A stretch of DNA of 40,194 nt, from contig JAFAZJ010000084.1 in the NCBI GenBank assembly GCA_019239835.1, positions 1-40,194 of the forward strand. The letters are read 5' to 3'. The stretch's first letter is position 1. Every line of letters starts with the position of its first letter. The notes under the pieces were generated by a model that was not told the origin of the DNA, ran no database searches, and worked only from the letters and a program-made list of their open reading frames with translations. Of this stretch, positions 31,982-38,767 are shown one piece after another. This DNA comes from Alphaproteobacteria bacterium (GTDB lineage Bacteria > Pseudomonadota > Alphaproteobacteria > Reyranellales > Reyranellaceae). The position numbers and the translations under genes were made by a program.

Positions 31982-32070
31982 GAGGACCTCCACGCGGGCC
32001 ACACTCTCTATCGCGGCACGATGACAAATCGACGAAGCTGGCAATCATTCCCCGATCACATCGAGCCCTG

Positions 32071-32096
32071 AACGTCCGCCCTGCCCGACCGGTTGC
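32071..32096 (-). promoter_or_regulatory. EcfG-like promoter, GCAAC-N17-CGTT
   Basis: The -35 is at 32096-32092 and the -10 at 32074-32071 on the minus strand, 89 bases before the ATG at 31981; the long distance lowers confidence. Confidence 0.5.
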
Positions 32097-32132
32097 GGCA
32101 CCGCCATCGGTGCGGCGCGTTGTTCCGTCATC

Positions 32133-32732
32133 ATGATCCGCGCCGATGCCTACCTTCCCACCTCCGACGTGCTCGACGAGCTGTTCGGCCGCGCGCCGAG
32201 GGAGGTCAGCGCCGGCTGGCTGATCGATAATCTGCACGAACGCTCCTTCGGCATCGTGCTGCTGGTGCTGGCGATGATCGGCATCCTGCCCGGCGCCTCG
32301 CCGGTGGTCGGCGTGCTGCTGCTGTTTCCCGCCTGGCAGCTGATGCGCGCCCGCGACACGCCGATGCTGCCCGGCTTCATCGCCCGCCGCCGCCTGTCGG
32401 GCGAGAAGGTCCGCCGCATCGGCCACCGCCTGCGCTGGCCGCTGCAAAAGCTCGAGTCGGTGATCCGGCCGCGCTGGCCCGAGCTGTTCGAGGTGATGCG
32501 GCGTGCCGTCGGCGCCATCATCCTGCTGCTGGCCATCACCATGCTGTGGCCCTTCCCGTTCAGCCAAATCCCGCCGGCCATCGCCATCATGCTGCTGGCG
32601 ATCGCCCATCTCGAGGAGGATGGCGGGCTGTTGATCGTGGCGCTGGCCGGCACGCTGGTGTCGCTGGCGCTGACCGCGGTCACCGTGTGGGCGGCGATCC
32701 GCACCACCGGCTGGCTCGACAGGCTGCTCTGA
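32133..32732 (+). CDS. ExoD-family membrane protein (199 aa)
   Basis: Exopolysaccharide-synthesis ExoD-like: VSAGWLIDNLHERSFGIVLLVLAMIGILPGASPV near the N-terminus, the helix pair VVGVLLLFPAWQLM, a basic loop (ARRRLSGEKVRRIG), and C-terminal helices with PFPFSQIPPAIAIMLLAIAHLEEDG. ExoD was first linked to polysaccharide production and alkaline tolerance in rhizobia. Start ATG at 32133. No EcfG-like motif was found upstream in this direction. Confidence 0.9.
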   Translation: MIRADAYLPTSDVLDELFGRAPREVSAGWLIDNLHERSFGIVLLVLAMIGILPGASPVVGVLLLFPAWQLMRARDTPMLPGFIARRRLSGEKVRRIGHRLRWPLQKLESVIRPRWPELFEVMRRAVGAIILLLAITMLWPFPFSQIPPAIAIMLLAIAHLEEDGGLLIVALAGTLVSLALTAVTVWAAIRTTGWLDRLL

Positions 32733-32758
32733 CGCGCGCCGTTTGCGTCAGGCTTCAG

Positions 32759-32784
32759 GCAACGTTGAGGCGGCGATCCGCGTT
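32759..32784 (+). promoter_or_regulatory. EcfG-like promoter, GCAAC-N17-CGTT
   Basis: The -35 is at 32759-32763 and the -10 at 32781-32784, 54 bases before the lipoprotein ATG at 32839. Confidence 0.65.
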
Positions 32785-32838
32785 TCACTGGCGCAACAGC
32801 CGAAATCCGTCGGCCACAACGTGCTCAGGAGACGCTCG

Positions 32839-33126
32839 ATGTTCCGTCCAGTCCTGCTCGCTTCCCTCGCCGCTGCCGCGCTGGCCGCCTGCACCGCCAC
32901 CAACGATCCGTACTACAGCTCCTCGGCCAGCAACCCGCCGGGCTGGGTCGACCGCAACCGCGACGGTGTCGACGATCGTACCCAGGGCAGCTACCGCAAT
33001 CCCAACAACCCGCCGGGCTGGGTCGACCGCGACCGCAACGGCCGCGACGACCGCGTCGAGCAGCGCCGCGCCACCAGCTATCGCGGCGGCTACTACGACT
33101 CGTACGGCAACTGGCGCTCCTACTAG
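32839..33126 (+). CDS. Small lipoprotein with tandem Asp/Asn-rich repeat (95 aa)
   Basis: ATG after AGGAGA. A lipoprotein signal ends in the lipobox LAAC (Cys18). Two copies of a 16-residue unit follow (residues 32-47 and 57-72), each NPPGWVDR then [ND]RDG or DRNG then DDR. The DxNxDGxxD-like spacing resembles calcium-binding loops. The C-terminus is Tyr-rich (YYDSYGNW). A small envelope lipoprotein of unknown function, probably stress-induced. Confidence 0.78.
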   Translation: MFRPVLLASLAAAALAACTATNDPYYSSSASNPPGWVDRNRDGVDDRTQGSYRNPNNPPGWVDRDRNGRDDRVEQRRATSYRGGYYDSYGNWRSY

Positions 33127-33137
33127 TCGCGTCCGAG

Positions 33138-33171
33138 CAAGCCGGGCGTGGGCATTGCCTCGCCCGGCTTG
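33138..33171 (+). terminator. 11-bp hairpin after the lipoprotein gene
   Basis: CAAGCCGGGCG, 12 bases, CGCCCGGCTTG, 12 bases after the stop at 33126. There is no T-run, so it may be a weak terminator or a message-protecting hairpin. Confidence 0.55.
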
Positions 33172-33190
33172 TCGCATTTCGGGTGAAGCC

Positions 33191-33619
33191 ATGACTCCTT
33201 CCGAAGATCGCATCCGTACGGAGATGGCGGAGCGACTGGCCTACTACGCCGATCACCTCGACGAGATCGACGCGCGGCTCTACGCGCTCGATCGCGAATG
33301 GGACATCGAGCGCACGCTGGAGGCCAAGGCCGCGGCACTAGCCTTCACCGGCGTGGCGCTGGCGACCACGGTCGACCGCCGCTGGTTGCTGCTGCCGGCA
33401 CTGGCAAGCGCCTTCCTGTTCCAGCACGCCACCCAGGGCTGGTGCCCGCCGATGGCGGTACTGCGCCGGCTGGGCGTGCGCACCGCCGAGGAAATCAACC
33501 ACGAGCGCTATGCGCTGAAGGCCCTGCGCGGCGATTTCGACGAGCAGCCGGCGCGCAGCAAGCTGGGCGCCGTGCTGCACGCCATCGGCATCCGGCCCAA
33601 CGGCGCCATGCGGGCATAA
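33191..33619 (+). CDS. DUF2892/YgaP-like membrane protein (142 aa)
   Basis: An N-terminal charged helix (EMAERLAYYADHLDEIDARL, then LDREWDIERTLEAKAA) leads into two short membrane segments (AALAFTGVALATTV and WLLLPALASAFLFQHAT) followed by GWCPPMAVLRRLGVRTAEEIN. The GWCP-x6-LG-x-RT stretch is typical of the YgaP-like (DUF2892) inner-membrane domain. There is no rhodanese domain. The start at 33191 is the first ATG after the hairpin. Confidence 0.75.
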   Translation: MTPSEDRIRTEMAERLAYYADHLDEIDARLYALDREWDIERTLEAKAAALAFTGVALATTVDRRWLLLPALASAFLFQHATQGWCPPMAVLRRLGVRTAEEINHERYALKALRGDFDEQPARSKLGAVLHAIGIRPNGAMRA

Positions 33620-33660
33620 CCTGCCCGCGCCACCACCCATCCGTGCTAGAATGCGGCCGG

Positions 33661-34500
33661 ATGCGGCAAAGTGCGTACGGCATGGTGGCGATGCGGACCG
33701 CGCGTGTGGCGCTGGCACTGCTGGTCCTGGCGGGACCGGCAGCGGCGCAGACGCGTGATGGCAACTGGCTGCGCTGCTCGGGTAACGACTCCGAACAAGC
33801 CATCGCCGGCTGCACCGCGATCATCGACGCCGGCGACGCGAGCAACCGCAGCCTGGCGAGCGCCTACTACAATCGCGGCATCGCGCTCATACGCCTGCAG
33901 CGCTACCCGCCGGCGCTCGCGGATCTCGACCAGGCGCTGCGCCTCGACCCATCGCATGCCAAGGCCTATGGCGCGCGCGGCATCATCCATCGGCGCATGC
34001 GCCAGAACGAGCGGGCGATCCAGGACTACGACGAGTCGATCCGCCTCGATCCGTGGGCGCCAGGAACCTTCTACAATCGCGGCGTCGTCTACACGGCGAT
34101 ACACCAGCACGCGCGGGCGATCGAGGACTTCGACCGGGCGCTCGTCCTGCAGCCGGACCATGCCGACGCGCTGGGTGGTCGCTGCTGGTCGGCCGCCGTC
34201 ATCGACCGCCTGGAGCAGGCGCTGGCCGATTGCACCGAAGCACTGCGGCTGCAGCCGGGCCGCTCCGGCACGCTCAGCTCGCGCGGTTTCATCCATCTCA
34301 AGGCCGGCCGCCTCGACTCGGCGATCGCCGACTACGACGCCGCGCTGCGCTTCGATCCACGCCTGCCGCTGGCTCTGTACGGCCGCGGCATCATCCGCCA
34401 GCGCAGGGGCGACACCGACGGCGGCGCGGCCGACATCGCCGCGGCGAAATCAATCCGGCCCACCGTCGCCGAGGACATGGCGCGCTTCGGCGTGCGCTGA
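33661..34500 (+). CDS. Secreted TPR-repeat protein (279 aa), paralogue of 9343-10167
   Basis: A signal peptide (MRTARVALALLVLAGPAAA from Met11; translation may begin at 33661 or 33691) precedes GNWLRCSGNDSEQAIAGCTAIIDAG, which matches the cysteine-containing start of the other TPR protein. About six TPR units follow (AYYNRGIALIRLQRYPPALA, AIQDYDESIRLDPWAPG, AIADYDAALRFDPRLPLALYGRG). The final GGAADIAAAKSIRPTVAEDMARFGVR corresponds to the end of the paralogue. No EcfG-like promoter was found for this copy. Confidence 0.85.
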   Translation: MRQSAYGMVAMRTARVALALLVLAGPAAAQTRDGNWLRCSGNDSEQAIAGCTAIIDAGDASNRSLASAYYNRGIALIRLQRYPPALADLDQALRLDPSHAKAYGARGIIHRRMRQNERAIQDYDESIRLDPWAPGTFYNRGVVYTAIHQHARAIEDFDRALVLQPDHADALGGRCWSAAVIDRLEQALADCTEALRLQPGRSGTLSSRGFIHLKAGRLDSAIADYDAALRFDPRLPLALYGRGIIRQRRGDTDGGAADIAAAKSIRPTVAEDMARFGVR

Positions 34501-34503
34501 AGG

Positions 34504-35499
34504 CTACACCGCCTCGGGGCGCGGCTCGGGGAAGTCGACGATGAAAAGCGCGCGCGGCGGTTGCGGCGCGCTCAAGCTGCCACCGAGCTGCTTGGCCAGC
34601 ACGCCGGCCAAGCGCAGGCCCAGGCCCGAGGCCTCGACCTTGAAGTCCTCGGGCAAGGTGCTGGCGTTGCTCGCTACGCTTAGCCGCATGTGCTCGCCGG
34701 CGCGCTCGAGCTTGACCTCGACATCGAGCGTCTTGCCCTCGGGCAAATGCTTGACCGCGTTGGTGAGCAGCTCGTTGGCGATCAGCGACAGCGGGATCAC
34801 GGTGTCGAGCGACCAGCGCACATCGGCGGCCTCGAGCGCGATGCGCGCCTCGGCGGCCAGGCCCTTCTCGACGAAGTCGCAGAGCTTGCGCAGGTGGTCG
34901 CGCATGTCGATGCGCGCGCCCGGCTCGTAGAGATTGTCGTAGGACGCGGCGATCACCTGCAGGCGCTGGCCCGCCTCTTCCAGCCGCGCCTTGATGCGAT
35001 CGTTGGCGGCGGCGCGGGCGTGGAAGGCGAGCATCGCGCCCATCAGCTGCAGGTGATTCTTGATGCGGTGCTGCAGCTCGGCCAGCAGGGTCTGGCGCTG
35101 GCGCGCCAAGCGCAGATTCTCCAGCGACAGCCGCGCGGCGAAGTCGCCGACGAAGATCAGAATCGCCGAGGTCACCAGGAAGGCGGTCAGGCCGGCGACA
35201 TCGATCGGCGGCAACCGGCCGATGGTGCCGCCGAACGGCATGAACAGCCACGCCGCGGCGATCGCGCATAGCGCCGCCACCACCGCGCCCAGGCGCCAGC
35301 CGCCGACATAGGCCGAGATCACGACAGCCGGAAACATGGTGACGTAGGGCAGGTCGATGCGGCTGCCCATCGCCAGCCGTGCCAGCACCGCGAGCGCGGC
35401 CAGCGCCACGCCGACCAGCGCGGCGCGCCACGGCCGGCGCCGGAGCTGCTCCAGCTCGTCGGCCGCCCGTGCGCGCATCCGGGTAAGCCACGCATCCAT
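34504..35499 (-). CDS. Membrane HWE/HisKA_2-type sensor histidine kinase (331 aa)
   Basis: Three to four N-terminal membrane helices (about residues 25-120, a DUF4118/KdpD-like bundle). A HisKA_2-type dimerisation domain follows with His144 in ELQHRIKNHLQLM, then an HATPase domain with SLIANELLTNAVKHL and GLGLRLAG. No PAS domain is present. Kinases of this family often feed the PhyR general-stress pathway in Alphaproteobacteria; that link here is inference. The start at 35499 is the first ATG before the helices; the open frame continues to 35559. It follows the convergent TPR gene by three bases. Confidence 0.9.
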   Translation of the reverse strand: MDAWLTRMRARAADELEQLRRRPWRAALVGVALAALAVLARLAMGSRIDLPYVTMFPAVVISAYVGGWRLGAVVAALCAIAAAWLFMPFGGTIGRLPPIDVAGLTAFLVTSAILIFVGDFAARLSLENLRLARQRQTLLAELQHRIKNHLQLMGAMLAFHARAAANDRIKARLEEAGQRLQVIAASYDNLYEPGARIDMRDHLRKLCDFVEKGLAAEARIALEAADVRWSLDTVIPLSLIANELLTNAVKHLPEGKTLDVEVKLERAGEHMRLSVASNASTLPEDFKVEASGLGLRLAGVLAKQLGGSLSAPQPPRALFIVDFPEPRPEAV

Positions 35500-35598
35500 G
35501 CGGCGAGGATAACGGGCACGACGCAGCGCGTCGCCCACGTCGTGCTCGGCTATCCCCAAACGATCACATCGCCGCGGTCATGCAGACCGCGGTCGCGC

Positions 35599-35841
35599 TC
35601 AGTGCAGCGTCGCGGCGGTGCCCGAGCGCGGCGCTTGCGCGCGCAGCGACTGCAGGGTCGAGGCGATGTCGCCGGTCAGGGCATAGATCTCCGCCAGGCG
35701 CAGCTTGTAGCGCTCGCAGGTCGGATGACGCATCAGCGCCTTCTCGGCCATGCGTGCGTCTTCACCCATTTCGAAGAGTTCTTCTTCCAGGAAGTCGATG
35801 CACGAAGCGATCGCTTCCGGACGTGTGTCCAGAGTGGCCAT
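35599..35841 (-). CDS. Small helical FLEEEL-family protein (80 aa)
   Basis: MATLDTRPEAIASCIDFLEEEL, then FEMGEDARMAEKALMRHPTCERYKLRLAEIYALTGDI and TLQSLRAQ. It matches the protein at 22931 in FLEEEL-x-x-MG, the P-T turn, the RL-x-x-IY helix and DI-x-x-T-x-x-x-LR. The ATG has GGAACGA just upstream as a ribosome-binding site. Function unknown; protein-binding helical hairpin likely. Confidence 0.7.
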   Translation of the reverse strand: MATLDTRPEAIASCIDFLEEELFEMGEDARMAEKALMRHPTCERYKLRLAEIYALTGDIASTLQSLRAQAPRSGTAATLH

Positions 35842-36018
35842 AGTCGTTCCCCAGTACCCCCGAGACCTGCCCGATATTGCGGGATTGCTTTACTGCTCGG
35901 CCTCGTGAATGTAGTAAGTCATCACTCAAAAATTTTTACCAGTGAATTCACGTGTGGGCACGATTCGTCGCACCCTTTATGCGGGAATTTGCACGTCGCA
36001 CGTAACGAGCAAAAAAAT

Positions 36019-36399
36019 TCAGCGCGCAGCGTCGAGCAAGGTGCGCAACGCGCTGTCGAGATCCTTGTAGGCGTATGGCTTGCGCAGCACCGGCGCGTCG
36101 GTGAGCGTCGAGACGTCCCACGCGCCCGTGGTGTAGGCGATGCGCGTGGCGGGATGATGCGCGCGGGTCCAGGCGGCGAGCTCGACGCCGTTGATGCCGC
36201 GGCCCAGCATGATGTCGGTGAAGAGTACGTCGACGCCAGGCCCTCGCCCGAGGATCGCCTGTGCCGCCTCGCCATCGGGCGCCTCGAGCACGGCGTAGCC
36301 CAGCCGCTCCAGCACCTCGGCCAGCACAAGGCGCAACAACGGCTCGTCCTCGACCACGAGAACGGTGGTTTGGGAGGATGAGGATATGGTGCTCGACAT
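36019..36399 (-). CDS. Stand-alone response regulator receiver (126 aa)
   Basis: The start at ATG 36399 is preferred over a TTG at 36441. The receiver fold has VVEDEPLLR, Asp62 in VLFTDIMLGRGINGVEL, TTG at the switch position and Lys107 in VLRKPYA. The LGxGINGxxLA signature matches the receiver at 20208. No output domain. It is separated from the HWE kinase by the small gene at 35599, so pairing is possible but not certain. Confidence 0.9.
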   Translation of the reverse strand: MSSTISSSSQTTVLVVEDEPLLRLVLAEVLERLGYAVLEAPDGEAAQAILGRGPGVDVLFTDIMLGRGINGVELAAWTRAHHPATRIAYTTGAWDVSTLTDAPVLRKPYAYKDLDSALRTLLDAAR

Positions 36400-36444
36400 C
36401 GGCCGGTGCGCAGCTTTCCACGAAGCGCGCTCGGCCGGCAACGC

Positions 36445-36723
36445 TCAGTGCAACGCGCTGAACATCTCCTGCTCGTCGCCGAACCGCTCATCACCCGCCG
36501 TGCGCGAGATGCGATCGATCGTCTCGGCGAGCGCCTCGATCAGCTCGGCGGGCACGGCGGCGAATTCGATGGCATCGGCGAAGTCGCTTTCGGACCAGCT
36601 CAGGAATTCACGGCCCAGCGGTTCCCAGCGCGCCTTGAAGCCGTGCCAACCCCACGCCGTGCTCGCGCTTTCAGAGGCGGCGACGACGAACCAGTAGCGA
36701 CCCTTACCGTACCAGGCACGCAT
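36445..36723 (-). CDS. Hypothetical protein (92 aa)
   Basis: Not recognised. Start at ATG 36723. Aromatic-rich first half (MRAWYGKGRYWFVVAASESA, then GWHGFKARWEPLGREFLSW) and an acidic helical second half (FADAIEFAAVPAELIEALAETIDRI). Soluble. It lies upstream of the receiver gene on the same strand, 45 bases away, and may be co-transcribed with it. Confidence 0.6.
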   Translation of the reverse strand: MRAWYGKGRYWFVVAASESASTAWGWHGFKARWEPLGREFLSWSESDFADAIEFAAVPAELIEALAETIDRISRTAGDERFGDEQEMFSALH

Positions 36724-37028
36724 GTTCGGACTCCGACCATGAGTGCCACCCCATGCACCGGATATTGGCCGCGCGCTGTGGAAGACAAGCAACAAGGGCG
36801 TGAGTGATCAGTGCTGTCAGCGACTCGAGTATTTCCGTCGCGTCGGCATGCCGGCCGCAGGGTATGCCGCGCCGGTCAGCAACAAAGTACCCAAATTAAT
36901 GTTCTACACTAATAAATGCAGAAAAATCTCGTTATGTCAGAAATATAGCAGATAACATTTGATCAAAATCACAAGATCGGTTAGTTTCAGGCGGTATGTT
37001 GGTTCTTGCACCAGCGTGAGATTGTCCA
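36724..37028. promoter_or_regulatory. 305-base AT-rich region upstream of the Flp pilin gene
   Basis: From about 36890 the sequence is much richer in A and T than the rest of the window. A weak housekeeping-type promoter is possible: TTGATC (36959-36964), 17 bases, TAGTTT (36982-36987). No EcfG-like motif and no gene were found here. Confidence 0.4.
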
Positions 37029-37190
37029 ATGAAATTGCTTTTCCGCATTCTCAGCGACGAGTCAGGCGCCACGGCCATCGAATACGGCCTGATCGCGGCC
37101 CTGATCTCGGTCGCGGCGATCTCCGCCTTCACGACGGTGGGCACCAAGCTCAGCGGCTCGATGGTCAACGTCTCCAACAAGCTCAAATAG
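37029..37190 (+). CDS. Flp/Fap-type pilin subunit (53 aa)
   Basis: Begins MKLLFRILSDESGATAIEYG, the processing region of Flp pilins: a short leader ending in a Gly/Ala site (SGATAIEYG, with the Glu5-Tyr6 pair), then the hydrophobic helix LIAALISVAAISAF and a short polar tail (TKLSGSMVNVSNKL). It is the major subunit type of tight-adherence (Tad) pili. No Tad machinery genes adjoin it. Too short for standard ORF lists. Confidence 0.93.
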   Translation: MKLLFRILSDESGATAIEYGLIAALISVAAISAFTTVGTKLSGSMVNVSNKLK

Positions 37191-37240
37191 GTCAGGAAAT
37201 CAGCGATTTGGTGCCGGTGGCCAGCGGCCGCCGGCCTCCG

Positions 37241-37396
37241 TCAGCGGTGCCGCTCATCGGCGGCTGTGGCGGCCAACAGGCTGCCGGGCGTCTCGCCCAT
37301 GTCGCAAGCAGACGCCAACTCCCACAGGGTCGCGGTTGCCCGTTCCACTGCTTCCACTTCAATTCGCATCTGGACCAGGAAACCGTCAAAATCCAT
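37241..37396 (-). CDS. Possible small helical protein (51 aa)
   Basis: ATG at 37396, stop at 37241. It reads MDFDGFLVQMRIEVEAVERA, then ATLWELASACDMGETPGSLLAAT. The composition is protein-like and helical, and it converges on the pilin gene. There is no clear ribosome-binding site, and an overlapping frame (37192-37389) competes, so it is only tentative. Confidence 0.35.
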   Translation of the reverse strand: MDFDGFLVQMRIEVEAVERATATLWELASACDMGETPGSLLAATAADERHR

Positions 37397-37497
37397 GGGT
37401 AATATCCGGGGCTCTGAATATACTTAAACCATTATATCAAAACTGTTCATTAGCAACAAGTTTTAGCTGAAGAAAATCGCCGCGGCCGGCGGCGACT

Positions 37498-37520
37498 GAG
37501 GGGCCTTTGCCAAGCCCCTC
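37498..37520. repeat. 7-bp hairpin upstream of the MORN promoter
   Basis: GAGGGGC, 9 bases, GCCCCTC. No T-run on either strand. It may insulate the stress promoter at 37561. Confidence 0.35.
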
Positions 37521-37560
37521 GCCTCATTCGGAAAATCGCCTGTGGCTTAATTGGATAGCT

Positions 37561-37586
37561 GGAACTTCCGCCTCGGTGCGTCCGTT
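37561..37586 (+). promoter_or_regulatory. EcfG promoter, GGAAC-N17-CGTT
   Basis: The -35 GGAAC is at 37561-37565 and the -10 CGTT at 37583-37586, exact consensus, 28 bases before the ATG at 37615. Confidence 0.76.
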
Positions 37587-37614
37587 GCCACGGCGCTTGC
37601 GGAGTTCTGAGACC

Positions 37615-37965
37615 ATGCGTCGCGCCGTCCATGCCGTTCCGTTGCTTGCCGCCCTCGGCGTTGGCGCGACGGTCGAGGCCGCGCAGGCGCAGGGTTTTGG
37701 CGTCATCGGCGAGGACAGCCGCACCCTGGTCTGGAGCAACGGCGACACCTTCACCGGTGCGTTCCGTGCCGGCCTGCCCAACGGACCAGGCGTCTTTCGC
37801 AGCGCCGATGGCGAGGAGCATCGCGGCGACTGGCACGACGGCTGCCTGGTGAGCGACCGCGGCTGGCGCATCGCCGTCCTCACCAAGCTCAGCGATTGCC
37901 CCGCGCCACCGCCTCCCCCGCCACGCCGCCGGCCGAAGCTGCCCCATGAAGATTTTTTCCGGTAG
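37615..37965 (+). CDS. Secreted MORN-repeat protein (116 aa)
   Basis: A signal peptide (about residues 1-26) is followed by one MORN-like unit (WSNGDTFTGAFRAGLPNGPG, then VFRSADGEEHRGDWHDG). A proline run and a basic end (PPPPPPRRRPKL) follow. MORN repeats bind lipids or proteins. First gene of a three-gene stress operon: the next gene overlaps it by 20 bases and the DUF883-like gene follows. Confidence 0.75.
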   Translation: MRRAVHAVPLLAALGVGATVEAAQAQGFGVIGEDSRTLVWSNGDTFTGAFRAGLPNGPGVFRSADGEEHRGDWHDGCLVSDRGWRIAVLTKLSDCPAPPPPPPRRRPKLPHEDFFR

Positions 37966-38104
37966 TCCCGCGCCGCCACCGCGGCGCGCGCCGCTGGGCC
38001 TGAGCTTCCCGCGCCGCACCAGCGATCGCCTCACGCTGGGCGTGGTGGTGTTCCTTCTGGTGTTCTTCGTCAGCGCCACAGCGTGGCTGCTGACTCCGCC
38101 CTGA
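37946..38104 (+). CDS. Small single-span membrane protein (52 aa)
   Basis: MKIFSGSPAPPPRRAPLGLS, a basic N-terminal half, then one membrane helix (LTLGVVVFLLVFFVSATAWLL). It overlaps the MORN gene end by 20 bases in another frame and precedes the DUF883-like gene by 14 bases. No family recognised; the overlap and spacing support a real operon gene. Confidence 0.6.
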   Translation: MKIFSGSPAPPPRRAPLGLSFPRRTSDRLTLGVVVFLLVFFVSATAWLLTPP

Positions 38105-38118
38105 ACCGGAGAGCCACG

Positions 38119-38511
38119 ATGGCGAGCGAGCCCACTTCCAACGGCAATGGCAACGGCAACGGATCGATTGCGCATCAGCTCGAGGCACTCGAACGCGCCA
38201 TCGAGGACACGCTGCGCGAGGGCGGCGCCAACGCCATCGCCGTGGCCGAGAAAGGCCGGCACATCCTCGGCTTGGCGCGGACGCTGGCCGAAGACATCGC
38301 GCGAACCTCCAGTGCCGAGCTCGCCAGCGGCGCCACGGCGGCCTGGCAGCGCGCCCGCGATCTCGCCCACGACAAGGCCGAGGTCGCGCGGGAGGCCGTG
38401 CGCGCCCATCCGCTGTCGGTGATGGGCGGCGTCGCGGCGCTGTCGGCGCTCACCGCCATGGTCGTGACCCTGCTGATGCAGGAGCGGCCTCGACGCCGAT
38501 ATTGGTGGTGA
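38119..38511 (+). CDS. DUF883/ElaB-like membrane-anchored protein (130 aa)
   Basis: After a Gly/Asn-rich start (NGNGNGNGS) the helical region HQLEALERAIEDTLREGGAN, KGRHILGLARTLAEDIAR and AEVAREAVRAHPLSVMGG matches the paralogue at 7840 position by position. A C-terminal membrane helix (about residues 98-120) and a basic tail (RPRRRYWW) follow. Third gene of the operon driven by the GGAAC promoter at 37561. Confidence 0.8.
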   Translation: MASEPTSNGNGNGNGSIAHQLEALERAIEDTLREGGANAIAVAEKGRHILGLARTLAEDIARTSSAELASGATAAWQRARDLAHDKAEVAREAVRAHPLSVMGGVAALSALTAMVVTLLMQERPRRRYWW

Positions 38512-38767
38512 ACCTGACCGCGGAGCATGACTCTCGCCTATCAATCGAGAAGTCGTCGCCAAATCCTTCATATCTCTGAATAAATCCTACCCATATGACC
38601 TGTTTGACGATTTAATCACGGTCGCCATAGTGCCGTAAAATCAATAGCTTATGGTTCAATTTGACACCTTCGGGCGATTTGGGCATTTAGACGTCCATTA
38701 ACGGTATTTTGACGAATTGATTTTCCAGAGCCGGCGCCAAAAGCCGGCCACGTATGGGGAAAAGGTG
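38512..38767. promoter_or_regulatory. 256-base AT-rich region upstream of the TadG-like gene
   Basis: AT-rich from about 38550 to 38730, in contrast to the surrounding coding DNA, and probably holding the promoter of the gene at 38768. No EcfG-like motif was found. GGGGAAAAGG serves as ribosome-binding site before the ATG. Confidence 0.4.

Larger units (their letters stand above)
37191..37614. other. 424-base region between pilin and MORN genes
   Basis: It holds a possible 51-residue minus-strand gene (37241-37396), a hairpin (37498-37520) and the promoter of the MORN gene (37561-37586). The stretch 37400-37470 is AT-rich. Nothing else was recognised. Confidence 0.5.

Noticed and set aside
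37192-37389. 65-codon minus-strand frame after the pilin
   Set aside because: Trp/Pro/Arg-rich composition; the overlapping 51-codon frame (37241-37396) is more protein-like.
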